From JAMXLO01 sp963776505 (lineage in GTDB: Bacteria; Pseudomonadota; Alphaproteobacteria; Acetobacterales; Acetobacteraceae): a stretch of 64,000 nucleotides of DNA. Under the pieces are notes generated by a model, which was not told the origin of the DNA, did no database searches, and saw only the letters and a program-made list of their open reading frames with translations. Location of the stretch: positions 124,001 through 188,000 of the forward strand of contig CAVZNH010000052.1 of the NCBI GenBank assembly GCA_963776505.1, given 5' to 3'. Of the stretch, positions 35,713-43,857 are shown in pieces. Every line of letters starts with the position of its first letter. The stretch's first letter is position 1. A program made the translations under genes and the position numbers.

Positions 35713-37215
35713 ATGCGTCGTCTTCTGCTGGCCACGGCCGTTGTGGCCGCCACCGCCATGCCCGCGTTCGCGCAGACGCTGCGGGTTTCGCTGCGGCAGG
35801 ATCTCGACGTGCTCGATCCCACGCTGGCCACTACTTACGTCGGACGCATCGTATTCGCTGGCCTGTGCGACAAGCTGTTCGACATCGACGAGAAGCTGAA
35901 CATCGTGCCGCAGCTCGCAACCGGCTACGAGTGGACGGATGACAAGACGCTGGTGATCCATCTGCGTCCCGGTGTGAAGTTCCATGATGGCGAGGTGATG
36001 GACGCGGCGGCGGTGAAGTATTCCTTGGAGCGCCATCTCACGCTGCAGGGCAGCTTCCGCAAGAGCGAGATCAGCTCGATCGATCATGTCGAGGTGGTGG
36101 ATCCGGCCACGGTGCGGATCGTGCTGAAGACCCCATCAGGGGCGTTCCTGGCGCAGTTGACCGATCGCTCGGGGATGGTCCTGCCGCCCAAGGCGACCGA
36201 GGCGGTGGGGAAGGATTTCGCGCTGCATCCGGTGTGCAGTGGGCCGTTCACCTTCGTCGAGCGCGTGCCGCAGGATCATGTCATGCTGGCGCGGTTCGCT
36301 GATTACTGGGATGCCAAGGACATACACTTCGACAGGGTCATTTATCAGGTGTTTGTGGATTCATCGGTGCGGCTGGCCAATCTCAAGGCCGGCACCAGTG
36401 ACATCACCGAATTCATCGCCCCCACCGACGCCGCCGCGGTGAAGGCCGATCCCAGGCTAAAGCTCGTGGTGTCCGATGCACTCGGCTATGCCAGCATCAC
36501 CAACAACCTGGACAACGGCCCGCGTTCGAACACGCCCTATGGCAAGAACCCGATGGTGCGACAGGCATTCGACGCGGCCATCGACCGCGCGGCGCTGGTC
36601 GACGTTGTGTATAGCGGAATGTATGCACCGAGCGTGCAGCCAGTGTCGGCCAGCTCGCCGTTCTACGATCCGGCGCTGAAGCCGCCGCCACGCGATGTGG
36701 CGAAGGCGAAGGCGCTGCTGAAGCAGGCGGGCGTCACGTTGCCGGTGAAAGTGGAACTGCTGACGCCGAACCAGCCTGACCAGCTGCAGGCAGCCGAGGT
36801 GGTGCAGTCGATGACGGCCGAGGCGGGTTTCGACGTGCATATCCAGGCGATCGAGTTCGCCTCGTCGCTCCAGGCTTCCGTGCGTGGCGACTACGAGGCA
36901 TACATGATCGGCTGGTCGGGGCGGGTTGATGCCGATGGCAACACCTACGCGTTCCTACACTCTGGGCAGGGCAACAATGCCAGCCACTACAGCAATCCGA
37001 CTGTGGATACGCTGCTGGACGAAGCGCGCGGCACGACGGATGCGGCGAAACGGCGGGCGGACTACTTCAAGGTCTGGGCGGAGGTGCGGCGCGATCTGCC
37101 GCTGACCTATTTGTACAATCCGCGCAACATCGTGGCGATGTCGGCGAAGCTGCAAGGGTATCGGCCGGTGCCGGATGGCATGATCCGTTTGCAGGGTCTT
37201 GAGATGACCAAGTAG
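35713..37215 (+). CDS. peptide-type ABC transporter substrate-binding protein, copy 1
   Basis: A family 5 (DppA/OppA-like) periplasmic binding protein of 500 residues with signal peptide MRRLLLATAVVAATAMPAFAQ. The mature N-terminus TLRVSLRQDLDVLDPTLATT, LVIHLRPGVKFHDGEVMDA and VKYSLERHL are family hallmarks. ATG 35713 was chosen because GGGAGC precedes it and it aligns exactly with the paralogue; ATGs at 35695 and 35710 are alternatives. It is followed by a same-length paralogue after 127 bases. The ligand is unknown (peptide, opine or glutathione-like). Confidence 0.92.
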   Translation: MRRLLLATAVVAATAMPAFAQTLRVSLRQDLDVLDPTLATTYVGRIVFAGLCDKLFDIDEKLNIVPQLATGYEWTDDKTLVIHLRPGVKFHDGEVMDAAAVKYSLERHLTLQGSFRKSEISSIDHVEVVDPATVRIVLKTPSGAFLAQLTDRSGMVLPPKATEAVGKDFALHPVCSGPFTFVERVPQDHVMLARFADYWDAKDIHFDRVIYQVFVDSSVRLANLKAGTSDITEFIAPTDAAAVKADPRLKLVVSDALGYASITNNLDNGPRSNTPYGKNPMVRQAFDAAIDRAALVDVVYSGMYAPSVQPVSASSPFYDPALKPPPRDVAKAKALLKQAGVTLPVKVELLTPNQPDQLQAAEVVQSMTAEAGFDVHIQAIEFASSLQASVRGDYEAYMIGWSGRVDADGNTYAFLHSGQGNNASHYSNPTVDTLLDEARGTTDAAKRRADYFKVWAEVRRDLPLTYLYNPRNIVAMSAKLQGYRPVPDGMIRLQGLEMTK

Positions 37216-37224
37216 CGTGGGGTT

Positions 37225-37240
37225 TGGCACGCACATTGCG
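37225..37240 (+). promoter_or_regulatory. sigma-54 (-24/-12) promoter before second binding protein
   Basis: TGGCACGCACATTGCG fits the TGGCACG-N4-TTGC consensus, with GG (37226-37227) and GC (37238-37239) separated by 10 bases. It begins 9 bases after the stop of the first binding-protein gene. A transcript from about 37251 would carry the second binding protein and both permeases, so these can be controlled separately from copy 1. Confidence 0.6.
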
Positions 37241-37298
37241 TGACCTTTATGGTTCGATCGACCGAGCGGTGAGCAACGCCGCTGCTTCCAGGGAGGCA

Positions 37299-37314
37299 AG
37301 CCGTCCTAACGGCT
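37299..37314 (+). other. small leader hairpin before second binding-protein gene
   Basis: AGCCGT-CCTA-ACGGCT forms a perfect 6-bp stem with a four-base loop, followed at once by GAGGAG and, 28 bases on, by the ATG at 37343. It could shape translation or mRNA processing between the two duplicate genes. No T-run follows, so it is not a typical terminator. Confidence 0.4.
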
Positions 37315-37342
37315 GAGGAGCACATGACCTGGGAGCTTCACC

Positions 37343-38845
37343 ATGCACCGAATTCTACTGGCTGCCGCCTGCCTTGTTGCGGCAGCGATGCCCGCTCTCG
37401 CGCAGACGCTGCGCATCTCGCTGCGGCAGGACCTGGATATCTTGGACCCGACGCTGACCACCAGCTATGTCGCGCGCATCGTGCTCGCGGGGCTGTGCGA
37501 CAAGCTGTTCGACATTGACGGGAAGCTGAACATCGTGCCGCAGCTCGCCACCGGCTATGAGTGGACCGATGACCGTACCCTGGTGATCCATCTGCGTTCG
37601 GGTGTGAAGTTCCAGGACGGCGAGACGCTGGACGCGAATGCGGTGAAGTATTCGTTGGAGCGTCACCTCACGCTGGCGGGGAGCTTCCGCAAGAGCGAGA
37701 TCAGCTCGATCGATCACGTCGAGGTGGTCGATCCGTCGACTGTGCGTATCGTGCTGAAGGGCCCGTCCGGTGCTTTCATGGCGCAGCTTACCGATCGCTC
37801 CGGCATGGTCTATCCGCCGAAGGCAACCGAGGCGGCTGGCAAGAATTTTGCCCTGCATCCGGTATGCTCCGGCCCGTTCAGTTTCGTCGATCGCGTGGCA
37901 CAGGATCATGTGACACTGGAGCGGTTTCCCGATTATTGGGATGCGAAGCACATCCATTTCGACAGGGTGGTGTACCAGGTCCTGCCGGACAATTCGGTGC
38001 GGCTTGCCAATTTGCAGGCCGGCACCACCGATATCACGGAGTATCTGGCGCCGACCGACGTCGCTGCGGTGAAGGCGGACCCGCGGCTGAAGCTCGCTGT
38101 GTCGGACGCTCTCGGCTATATCGGTCTGATCAACAACCTCAACCTTGGTCCGCGTTCGGACACACCGTACGGCAAGAATGCGCTGGTGCGGCAGGCGTTG
38201 GACGCGGCGATAGATCGGACGGCGCTGGTGAACGTCGTGTTCAACGGCATGTTCGCGCCGAATGTGCAGCCGGTGGCGCCGAATTCGCCGTTCTACGATG
38301 AGACACTTCCCCCGCCACCGCGCGATGTGGCGAAGGCGAGGGCATTGCTGCGGCAGGCGGGCGTGACGTCGCCGGTCACGCTCGAGCTGCTGACGCCGAA
38401 CCAGCCTGATACCTTGCAGGCGGCCGAGGTGATTCAGTCAATGGCGGCGGAAGCGGGGTTCGATATACGCATCGTGGCGATGGAGGTCACAGCCGCGGGC
38501 CAGGTCGAGCAGAGGGGCGACTATCAGGCTTATTTGAACGGCTGGTCCGGTCGCGTCGATGCGGACGGCAATGCGTTCCAATTCCTGCACACCGGGCAGG
38601 GCAACAACTTCATGGGCTACAGCAATCCTGCGGTTGACGGGTTGCTTGAGCAGGGACGGGAAATGACGGACATCGGGAAACGGCGGGTAGCTTATCAGCA
38701 GGCGTGGGCGGCGTTGCGGCGCGATCTGCCGATCACTTATCTGTACAGTCCGCGCAACATCGTGGCGATGATGGCGAAATTGCAGGGTTTCAGGCCGGTG
38801 CCGGATGGCCTGATCCGCGTGCAGGGTATGGAGATGACGAAGTAG
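37343..38845 (+). CDS. peptide-type ABC transporter substrate-binding protein, copy 2
   Basis: A 500-residue paralogue of the preceding gene, identical in length and, by eye, identical at most positions. It has a signal peptide (MHRILLAAACLVAAAMPALAQ), TLRISLRQDLDILDPTLTTS, and the same C-terminal PVPDGLIRVQGMEMTK. Differences cluster in probable ligand-contact stretches (for example EVTAAGQVEQRGDYQ versus EFASSLQASVRGDYE), suggesting divergent ligands. GGGAGC precedes the ATG. The stop codon shares a base with the permease start (TAGTG). Confidence 0.92.
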   Translation: MHRILLAAACLVAAAMPALAQTLRISLRQDLDILDPTLTTSYVARIVLAGLCDKLFDIDGKLNIVPQLATGYEWTDDRTLVIHLRSGVKFQDGETLDANAVKYSLERHLTLAGSFRKSEISSIDHVEVVDPSTVRIVLKGPSGAFMAQLTDRSGMVYPPKATEAAGKNFALHPVCSGPFSFVDRVAQDHVTLERFPDYWDAKHIHFDRVVYQVLPDNSVRLANLQAGTTDITEYLAPTDVAAVKADPRLKLAVSDALGYIGLINNLNLGPRSDTPYGKNALVRQALDAAIDRTALVNVVFNGMFAPNVQPVAPNSPFYDETLPPPPRDVAKARALLRQAGVTSPVTLELLTPNQPDTLQAAEVIQSMAAEAGFDIRIVAMEVTAAGQVEQRGDYQAYLNGWSGRVDADGNAFQFLHTGQGNNFMGYSNPAVDGLLEQGREMTDIGKRRVAYQQAWAALRRDLPITYLYSPRNIVAMMAKLQGFRPVPDGLIRVQGMEMTK

Positions 38846-39792
38846 TGCGCGGACATCTCGGCACGCGCATTGCGCAGATCATCCCGACGCTGTTGTTGGT
38901 CAGCATCCTGGTGTTCTGCCTGCAACAGCTCATGCCCGGCGATCCGGCGCTGGTGATGGCAGGCGAGGAACGCGGCGATCCGCAGGTGCTGGCGCAGATT
39001 CGCGCCGAGCTGTGGTTGGATCGGCCGCTGCCGGTGCAGTACCTGCACTGGATGGGCAATGTGCTGCAAGGCAATCTCGGGTATTCGTGGCGCATCCGTC
39101 AGCCGGTGTCGCAGCTTGTCGCAGAGAAGTTGCCGGTGACGCTGCAACTAGGCGTGATGGCGTTCGCGATTGCCGTGCTGATCGGCGTGCCGACCGGGAT
39201 TGTCGCCGCGGTGTACCGCAACCGGTTTCTGGACTACGTGGCCAATGCCATCGGTCTGGCGGGGCTTTCTACGCCCACTTTCTGGCTCGGCATCATGTTG
39301 ATTTTGGTGGTGTCGGTGGATCTCGGCTGGCTGCCGCCGTCAGGGTATGTGCCGTTGACCGAGGACTGGCGGCAGTCGCTCGCCACCACGATCATGCCGG
39401 CGTTCGTGCTGGGCAACGCAATCGCGGCGATCCTGATGCGGCATACGCGGAGTGCGATGCTGACGTCGCTGGATCAGGATTACGTGCGGACTGCACGGGC
39501 AAAGGGATTGCGAGAGTTCGTCGTGGTGATCCGCCACGCACTGCGCAATGCGCTGATCCCGGTGGTGACATTGGGGGCGTTGGAGCTGGGCACGCTGTTC
39601 TCTGGCGCGGTGCTGACCGAGCAGGTGTTCAGTATTCCCGGGTTCGGCAAGATGATCGTCGATGCGGTGTTCAATCGGGATTATCCGGTGGTGCAGGGCG
39701 TCGTGCTGGTTACGGCATTCTTGTATGTGATGCTGAATTTGTTGGCTGATGTGCTTTACGTGGTGATCAATCCTCGGTTGAGGGGAGGTTGA
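38845..39792 (+). CDS. ABC transporter permease (DppB type)
   Basis: A 315-residue permease. It starts with GTG 38845, overlapping the previous stop. The first membrane segment is IIPTLLLVSILVFCLQQLMPG, with the DppB-typical PGDPALVMAGEERGDPQVL loop. The EAA loop is YVRTARAKGLREFVVVIRHALRNALIP. The C-terminus VVQGVVLVTAFLYVMLNLLADVLYVVINPRLR is classic for this family. It forms the membrane channel with the next permease. No ATPase genes for this system follow. Confidence 0.93.
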   Translation: MRGHLGTRIAQIIPTLLLVSILVFCLQQLMPGDPALVMAGEERGDPQVLAQIRAELWLDRPLPVQYLHWMGNVLQGNLGYSWRIRQPVSQLVAEKLPVTLQLGVMAFAIAVLIGVPTGIVAAVYRNRFLDYVANAIGLAGLSTPTFWLGIMLILVVSVDLGWLPPSGYVPLTEDWRQSLATTIMPAFVLGNAIAAILMRHTRSAMLTSLDQDYVRTARAKGLREFVVVIRHALRNALIPVVTLGALELGTLFSGAVLTEQVFSIPGFGKMIVDAVFNRDYPVVQGVVLVTAFLYVMLNLLADVLYVVINPRLRGG

Positions 39793-39825
39793 GAATGTGC
39801 CGCGCCCCCCTTCCTCAAAGAACTT

Positions 39826-39863
39826 CCCCTCCCCTTGCGGGAGGGGGTTGGGGGGAGGGGGCC
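39826..39863. repeat. GC-rich interspersed palindromic repeat
   Basis: CCCCTCCCCTTGCGGGAGGG followed by GGTTGGGGGGAGGGGGCC is an imperfect palindrome filling the gap between the two permease genes. The same element occurs twice in inverted orientation at 57425-57516. It is a REP-like short repeat. It lies immediately before the ATG at 39869 and may replace a ribosome binding site (GGGAGGGGG). Confidence 0.8.
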
Positions 39864-39868
39864 GTGCC

Positions 39869-40759
39869 ATGAGTACCACCGTCACGGCCCCCACAATGGC
39901 CCGCACCGCTGCGGCAATGCCGCGCAGTCCGGGGCGGCTTGCGTTGCAGCGCTTCCTGCAGCGTCGTGCCGCGGTCGCCGGTCTCGTGGTCATCGTGCTG
40001 TTCATCGCGGTGGCGATCTGCGCGCCGTTGATCGCCCCGTATGATCCGGTCGCCACGTCGTGGTCGGCGATCCGCAAGGCACCGTCGCTGGCGCACTGGA
40101 TGGGCACTGACGAGAACGGGCGCGACGTGCTCTCTCGTGTGGTGTTCGGCGCGCGCGCGAGCCTGCTCGCCGGCGTGGTTGCGGTGCTGATCGCCGCTGG
40201 CATCGGCGTGCCGGCGGGATTGCTGGCGGGCTTCGCGGAAGGCTGGACCGACATTGTGCTCAGCCGCATCGTCGATGCCATGCTGGCCTGTCCGTTCTTA
40301 ATCCTGGCGATTGCGCTTGCCGCGTTCCTCGGTCCTGACCTCACCAACGCCATGATCGCGATCGGTGTCTCCACCGCGCCGCGCTTCATGCGTGTGACGC
40401 GCGCGGCAACCCTGGACGCATCGAGCAACGACTACGTCGAGGCGGCGCGTGCGATCGGCAATCCCGGCTGGCGTGTGGCGGTGCGCCATGTCCTGCCGAA
40501 CATCGTGCCGCCGATCATGGTGCAGGGAACGCTGGCGATCGCGGCGGCAATCATCGCTGAGGCGAGCCTGTCGTTTCTGGGTCTCGGCCAGCAGCCGCCG
40601 GCGCCGTCCTGGGGCTCGATGCTGAACTCGGCGCAACGCTTCCTGTCGCAGGCCCCATGGCTCGCGGTGTTTCCTGGCCTGGCGATCTTCCTCGCGGTGC
40701 TGTCGTTCAACCTGGTGGGCGATGGATTGCGGGATGCGCTCGACCCCAGGGGGCGGTAG
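39869..40759 (+). CDS. ABC transporter permease (DppC type)
   Basis: A 296-residue permease with an N-terminal cytoplasmic stretch, the membrane segment VAGLVVIVLFIAVAICAPLIAPYDP and HWMGTDENGRDVLSRVVFGARASL, the DppC signature. The EAA loop is YVEAARAIGNPGWRVAVRHVLPNI, and the end NLVGDGLRDALDPRGR is family-typical. ATG 39869 was chosen because upstream codons are encoded by the GC-rich repeat. It pairs with the DppB-type permease to serve the duplicate binding proteins. Confidence 0.93.
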   Translation: MSTTVTAPTMARTAAAMPRSPGRLALQRFLQRRAAVAGLVVIVLFIAVAICAPLIAPYDPVATSWSAIRKAPSLAHWMGTDENGRDVLSRVVFGARASLLAGVVAVLIAAGIGVPAGLLAGFAEGWTDIVLSRIVDAMLACPFLILAIALAAFLGPDLTNAMIAIGVSTAPRFMRVTRAATLDASSNDYVEAARAIGNPGWRVAVRHVLPNIVPPIMVQGTLAIAAAIIAEASLSFLGLGQQPPAPSWGSMLNSAQRFLSQAPWLAVFPGLAIFLAVLSFNLVGDGLRDALDPRGR

Positions 40760-40762
40760 CAG

Positions 40763-41365
40763 TCATTCAGGGTGATGTCGAACGCTGTCGAGGTACTGCA
40801 CCCAGGCCTCTGGCAGACCGTGCACGCGGGCTCCGTCGCGCAACAGCGAGATATAGCGGAATGACGGCGTGCCATCTTCATCAAGCCCGCGCGCCATGTA
40901 GGTCACGGCTGATACGATGTTCCCGTCCATGTCCTCCGCGGATACCATGACATGGCGGTAGTGCCGCCCTGGAACGCCTTCGGTGTAATCCAGCCGCAAC
41001 AGTTCACGTCGCGTGATCCGATACAGCACGCCCCAGCACTCGCCATCCGGATCGGGACAGATGTTCGCCGGCGCCGCCTTGCCCTTAGGACGGCCTTCCA
41101 GATTGAAGCGCAGCCGATAGCCGCGGACACGAGCGACACGCCATTCGGCAGGCTGCATCCCGCGTCGCTCGCGAAAGGCGCTGTGGTGCATGTTGGAGCC
41201 ATAGGCGAGGTACCACACCTGATCGGCTGGCCGTCCGGTCAGCACGTGACCATGCCAACGGTAGTGGCACCGAGACAGGAACCACGATTTCGCCAGCAGT
41301 CTGCGCCACCGAAGCCTGATGACTCTGCGTTGGGCTGAGAGGCGGCTCGCGATCTGCGGCAGCAT
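40763..41365 (-). CDS. gamma-glutamylcyclotransferase-like protein
   Basis: A 200-residue protein with WYLAYGSNMHHSAF, the YGSN substrate-binding loop of the gamma-glutamylcyclotransferase/AIG2 fold. GVLYRITRRELLRLDYTEGV contains the probable acidic catalytic residue, and VPGRHYRHVMV and VSAVTYMAR follow. The enzymes release 5-oxoproline from gamma-glutamyl compounds. The ATG at 41365 avoids overlap with the upstream dehydrogenase gene, whose stop lies 8 bases away. It converges on the peptide permease with a 3-base gap. A role in glutathione or gamma-glutamyl peptide turnover is inferred. Confidence 0.85.
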   Translation of the reverse strand: MLPQIASRLSAQRRVIRLRWRRLLAKSWFLSRCHYRWHGHVLTGRPADQVWYLAYGSNMHHSAFRERRGMQPAEWRVARVRGYRLRFNLEGRPKGKAAPANICPDPDGECWGVLYRITRRELLRLDYTEGVPGRHYRHVMVSAEDMDGNIVSAVTYMARGLDEDGTPSFRYISLLRDGARVHGLPEAWVQYLDSVRHHPE

Positions 41366-41373
41366 CGTTGCGC

Positions 41374-42303
41374 CTACTCGGGCTGCGTCGCCTTGTGCGC
41401 GAGCAGCGCCATCAGCCGGCGGTCGCGCCACTCCTGCCGCACGCCCTGCATATTGGCTGGCAGCTCTGCGCGGCGTGCTGAATGCAGTTGGTCGATCAGT
41501 GCCGTATCCCACACCCTCGGCGTCATCTGCTTTTGCAATTCGGCGTAGAGCGGGCCGTAGCGTTCACAATAGTCCGCGAGCCCGCCGGGAGCATTCAGGT
41601 CGATCGTCTCCAGCGGTCCCATGAAACTCCAGCGCAATCCAAGTCCGTGCTTCACCAACGCATCGACATCCGCCGGGGAGATCACATCATCGGCGATCAA
41701 TCTGAATGCCTCGGCGAGCAGGGCACCCTGCAACCGGTTCAGCGCGAACCCATCCATCTCCTTGTTCACCGTGGCAGGCACCTGGCCCGCACTGGTCATC
41801 AGCGCACGCGTTCGCGACACCACTGCGGGATCGGTCCAAGGGGCGGGGCACAGTTCGACCAGAGGGATCAGATATGGCGGGTTGACCGGGTGCGCGACCA
41901 GGCAGCGCGCCCGCCCGGCCAGCCCCTCGGTGAATGCGCTTGCGGGAATGCCGCTGGTCGAGCTGGCGAGCACCGTGTCTGCCGACGCCACCCGGTCAAG
42001 TTCGGCGAACAGCGCCTGTTTCGCGTCGACGCGCTCTGGCCCGTTCTCCTGCACGTGCTCCGCCGCAGCTACTGCTTCCGCCAGAGCGCCGGCAAAACGC
42101 ACCCGGTTGGCCACGGTTGGCGCGGGCTCCTTGAGCAGCCCAACCTCTTCCAGTTCGGGCAGCCGCTCGCTGATGAAGGTGAGGGCGGCTTCGATCTGCT
42201 GGGGGTAGGGATCCCACAATGAAACGTCGAATCCGGCGCGCGCGAAGACGATCGACCATGCGCGGCCAATCAGTCCCGCCCCGACCACGGCCACCTTGGT
42301 CAT
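41374..42303 (-). CDS. 3-hydroxyacyl-CoA dehydrogenase family protein (gulonate dehydrogenase-like)
   Basis: A 309-residue NAD-dependent dehydrogenase: Rossmann motif VAVVGAGLIGRAW at the N-terminus, ASSTSGIPASAF, the catalytic His in LVAHPVNPPYLIPLVELCP and the C-terminal dimer domain (FALNRLQGALLAEAFRL, LGLRWSFMGPLETIDLN). Its single-domain length and sequence style resemble L-gulonate 3-dehydrogenase/carnitine dehydrogenase more than beta-oxidation FadB. It is followed by the gamma-glutamylcyclotransferase-like gene after 8 bases. Confidence 0.88.
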   Translation of the reverse strand: MTKVAVVGAGLIGRAWSIVFARAGFDVSLWDPYPQQIEAALTFISERLPELEEVGLLKEPAPTVANRVRFAGALAEAVAAAEHVQENGPERVDAKQALFAELDRVASADTVLASSTSGIPASAFTEGLAGRARCLVAHPVNPPYLIPLVELCPAPWTDPAVVSRTRALMTSAGQVPATVNKEMDGFALNRLQGALLAEAFRLIADDVISPADVDALVKHGLGLRWSFMGPLETIDLNAPGGLADYCERYGPLYAELQKQMTPRVWDTALIDQLHSARRAELPANMQGVRQEWRDRRLMALLAHKATQPE

Positions 42304-42359
42304 GCAACTCTCCCTTTGGACCCCTTGAGGTCAGCGCCGCCGCCACGCAGAGTCAACGC

Positions 42360-43829
42360 GTGACATACAATCCTGATTGGCTGCGTTCGCTCGCTGGTCG
42401 ATCCGAGCTGCTGAGGCCGGAGGAGATGGCGCGCGCCGATGCGGCCTCGCCGGCGCTTGGTATGCCTGGCCCCACGCTGATGGCGAACGCCGGGCGCGCG
42501 GTGGCGCGTGTCATCCAGCAGAGGTTCCGTCCGTGCCGCACGCTCGTACTGGCGGGGCCTGGCAACAATGGCGGCGACGGGTATGTCGCGGCGCGGATGT
42601 TGGCGCAGGAAGGCTGGCCAATTGCGCTGGCTGCGTTGGCCCCGCCGCGCGCCGGATCTGACGCCGCCGATGCCGCGCTGCATTGGCGTGGTCAAACCGC
42701 ACTATTCACGGCGGAGGAGGCGGCGCGCGCCGACCTGGTGATCGATGCCGTATTCGGTGCCGGCCTGGCGCGGGACGTCGATGGCGCCGTCGCTGATGCG
42801 TTGCGCGCGGCGCGGCGTGTGGTCGCCGTGGATGTGCCGAGCGGGCTCGATGGCGCGACTGGCGCCGTACGTGGCTTTGCGCCGCAGGCAGCGCTGACCG
42901 TGACGTTCTTCCGGCTGAAACCTGGGCACCTTTTGCTGCCTGGTCGGGAGCTGTGCGGCGAGACCGTGCTCGCCGATATCGGGCTGCCTGGCGCCGTGCT
43001 GAAGCAGGTGGTGCCGTCGTGTTTCGCCAACCTGCCGGAGCTGTGGCGGCTGCCTGTTCCAGGGTCGCAGTCCCACAAATATACGCGCGGCCATGTCACT
43101 GTGGTGGGAGGTGCCATGATGACCGGGGCGGCGCGCCTGTCCGCCGATGCGGCAAGACGTGGCGGCGCGGGCCTTGTCACCATCGCGGCGATGGGGAGCG
43201 CCGATGTCTATCGCGCCGGATCGCCGGGCTTGCTGGTGAGTGAGGCCCCGCTCGCCGAACTGCTGCAGGACGAGCGTCGCAATGTCTGGGTGTGCGGCCC
43301 CGGATTGGGTCCGGAAGCGGCGCGCGCCACGCTGCCGTTGCTGCTGTCGGCGGGTCGTCGCGTTGTTGCGGACGCCGATGTGTTCTCTGCCTTCGCTGGC
43401 GATCCGGACGCCTTGTGCGGTGCGGCAGTTCTGACCCCACACACCGGCGAATTCGCGCGAGCCTTCGGCAGCGCCGGGATGGATCGAGTGGCGGCCGTGC
43501 GCGCAGCCGCCGCCCGTACCGGCGCAGCGGTTCTGCTGAAGGGCGCCGATACGATCATCGCCGCGCCGGATGGCAAGGTCGCGATCAACGCCTCCGCGCC
43601 ACCTTGGCTCGCCACCGCTGGTTCAGGTGACGTGCTGGCCGGTCTGATTGGCGGGCTGTTGGCTCAAGGCGTGTCGCCATGGGAAGCCGCAGCCGCCGGC
43701 GCGTTCCTGCACGGGCGTGCCGGTGTAATCGCGGGGCAAGGTCTGGTGGCGGAGGATCTGCTTCCGGCAATCACCAAGGCACTGGTCGAAGCAACGTGTC
43801 AGCCATATCTGCCCCGCTTGCGGTTATGA
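42360..43829 (+). CDS. bifunctional NAD(P)H-hydrate epimerase/dehydratase (YjeF type)
   Basis: This metabolite-repair enzyme reconverts hydrated NAD(P)HX to NAD(P)H. The N-terminal YjeF_N epimerase domain includes VLAGPGNNGGDGYVAARML and VIDAVFGAGLARDVDG; the C-terminal carbohydrate-kinase-like dehydratase domain starts near HKYTRGHVTVVGGAMMTGAA and ends with LATAGSGDVLAGLIGGLLAQG. The protein is 489 residues if GTG 42360 is used; there is no strong ribosome binding site, and ATG 42426 would lose the conserved start of the domain. It is divergent from the dehydrogenase gene. Confidence 0.9.
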   Translation: MTYNPDWLRSLAGRSELLRPEEMARADAASPALGMPGPTLMANAGRAVARVIQQRFRPCRTLVLAGPGNNGGDGYVAARMLAQEGWPIALAALAPPRAGSDAADAALHWRGQTALFTAEEAARADLVIDAVFGAGLARDVDGAVADALRAARRVVAVDVPSGLDGATGAVRGFAPQAALTVTFFRLKPGHLLLPGRELCGETVLADIGLPGAVLKQVVPSCFANLPELWRLPVPGSQSHKYTRGHVTVVGGAMMTGAARLSADAARRGGAGLVTIAAMGSADVYRAGSPGLLVSEAPLAELLQDERRNVWVCGPGLGPEAARATLPLLLSAGRRVVADADVFSAFAGDPDALCGAAVLTPHTGEFARAFGSAGMDRVAAVRAAAARTGAAVLLKGADTIIAAPDGKVAINASAPPWLATAGSGDVLAGLIGGLLAQGVSPWEAAAAGAFLHGRAGVIAGQGLVAEDLLPAITKALVEATCQPYLPRLRL

Positions 43830-43857
43830 TTGGCGAACCGCTGCGAGGAGCGTCTGC

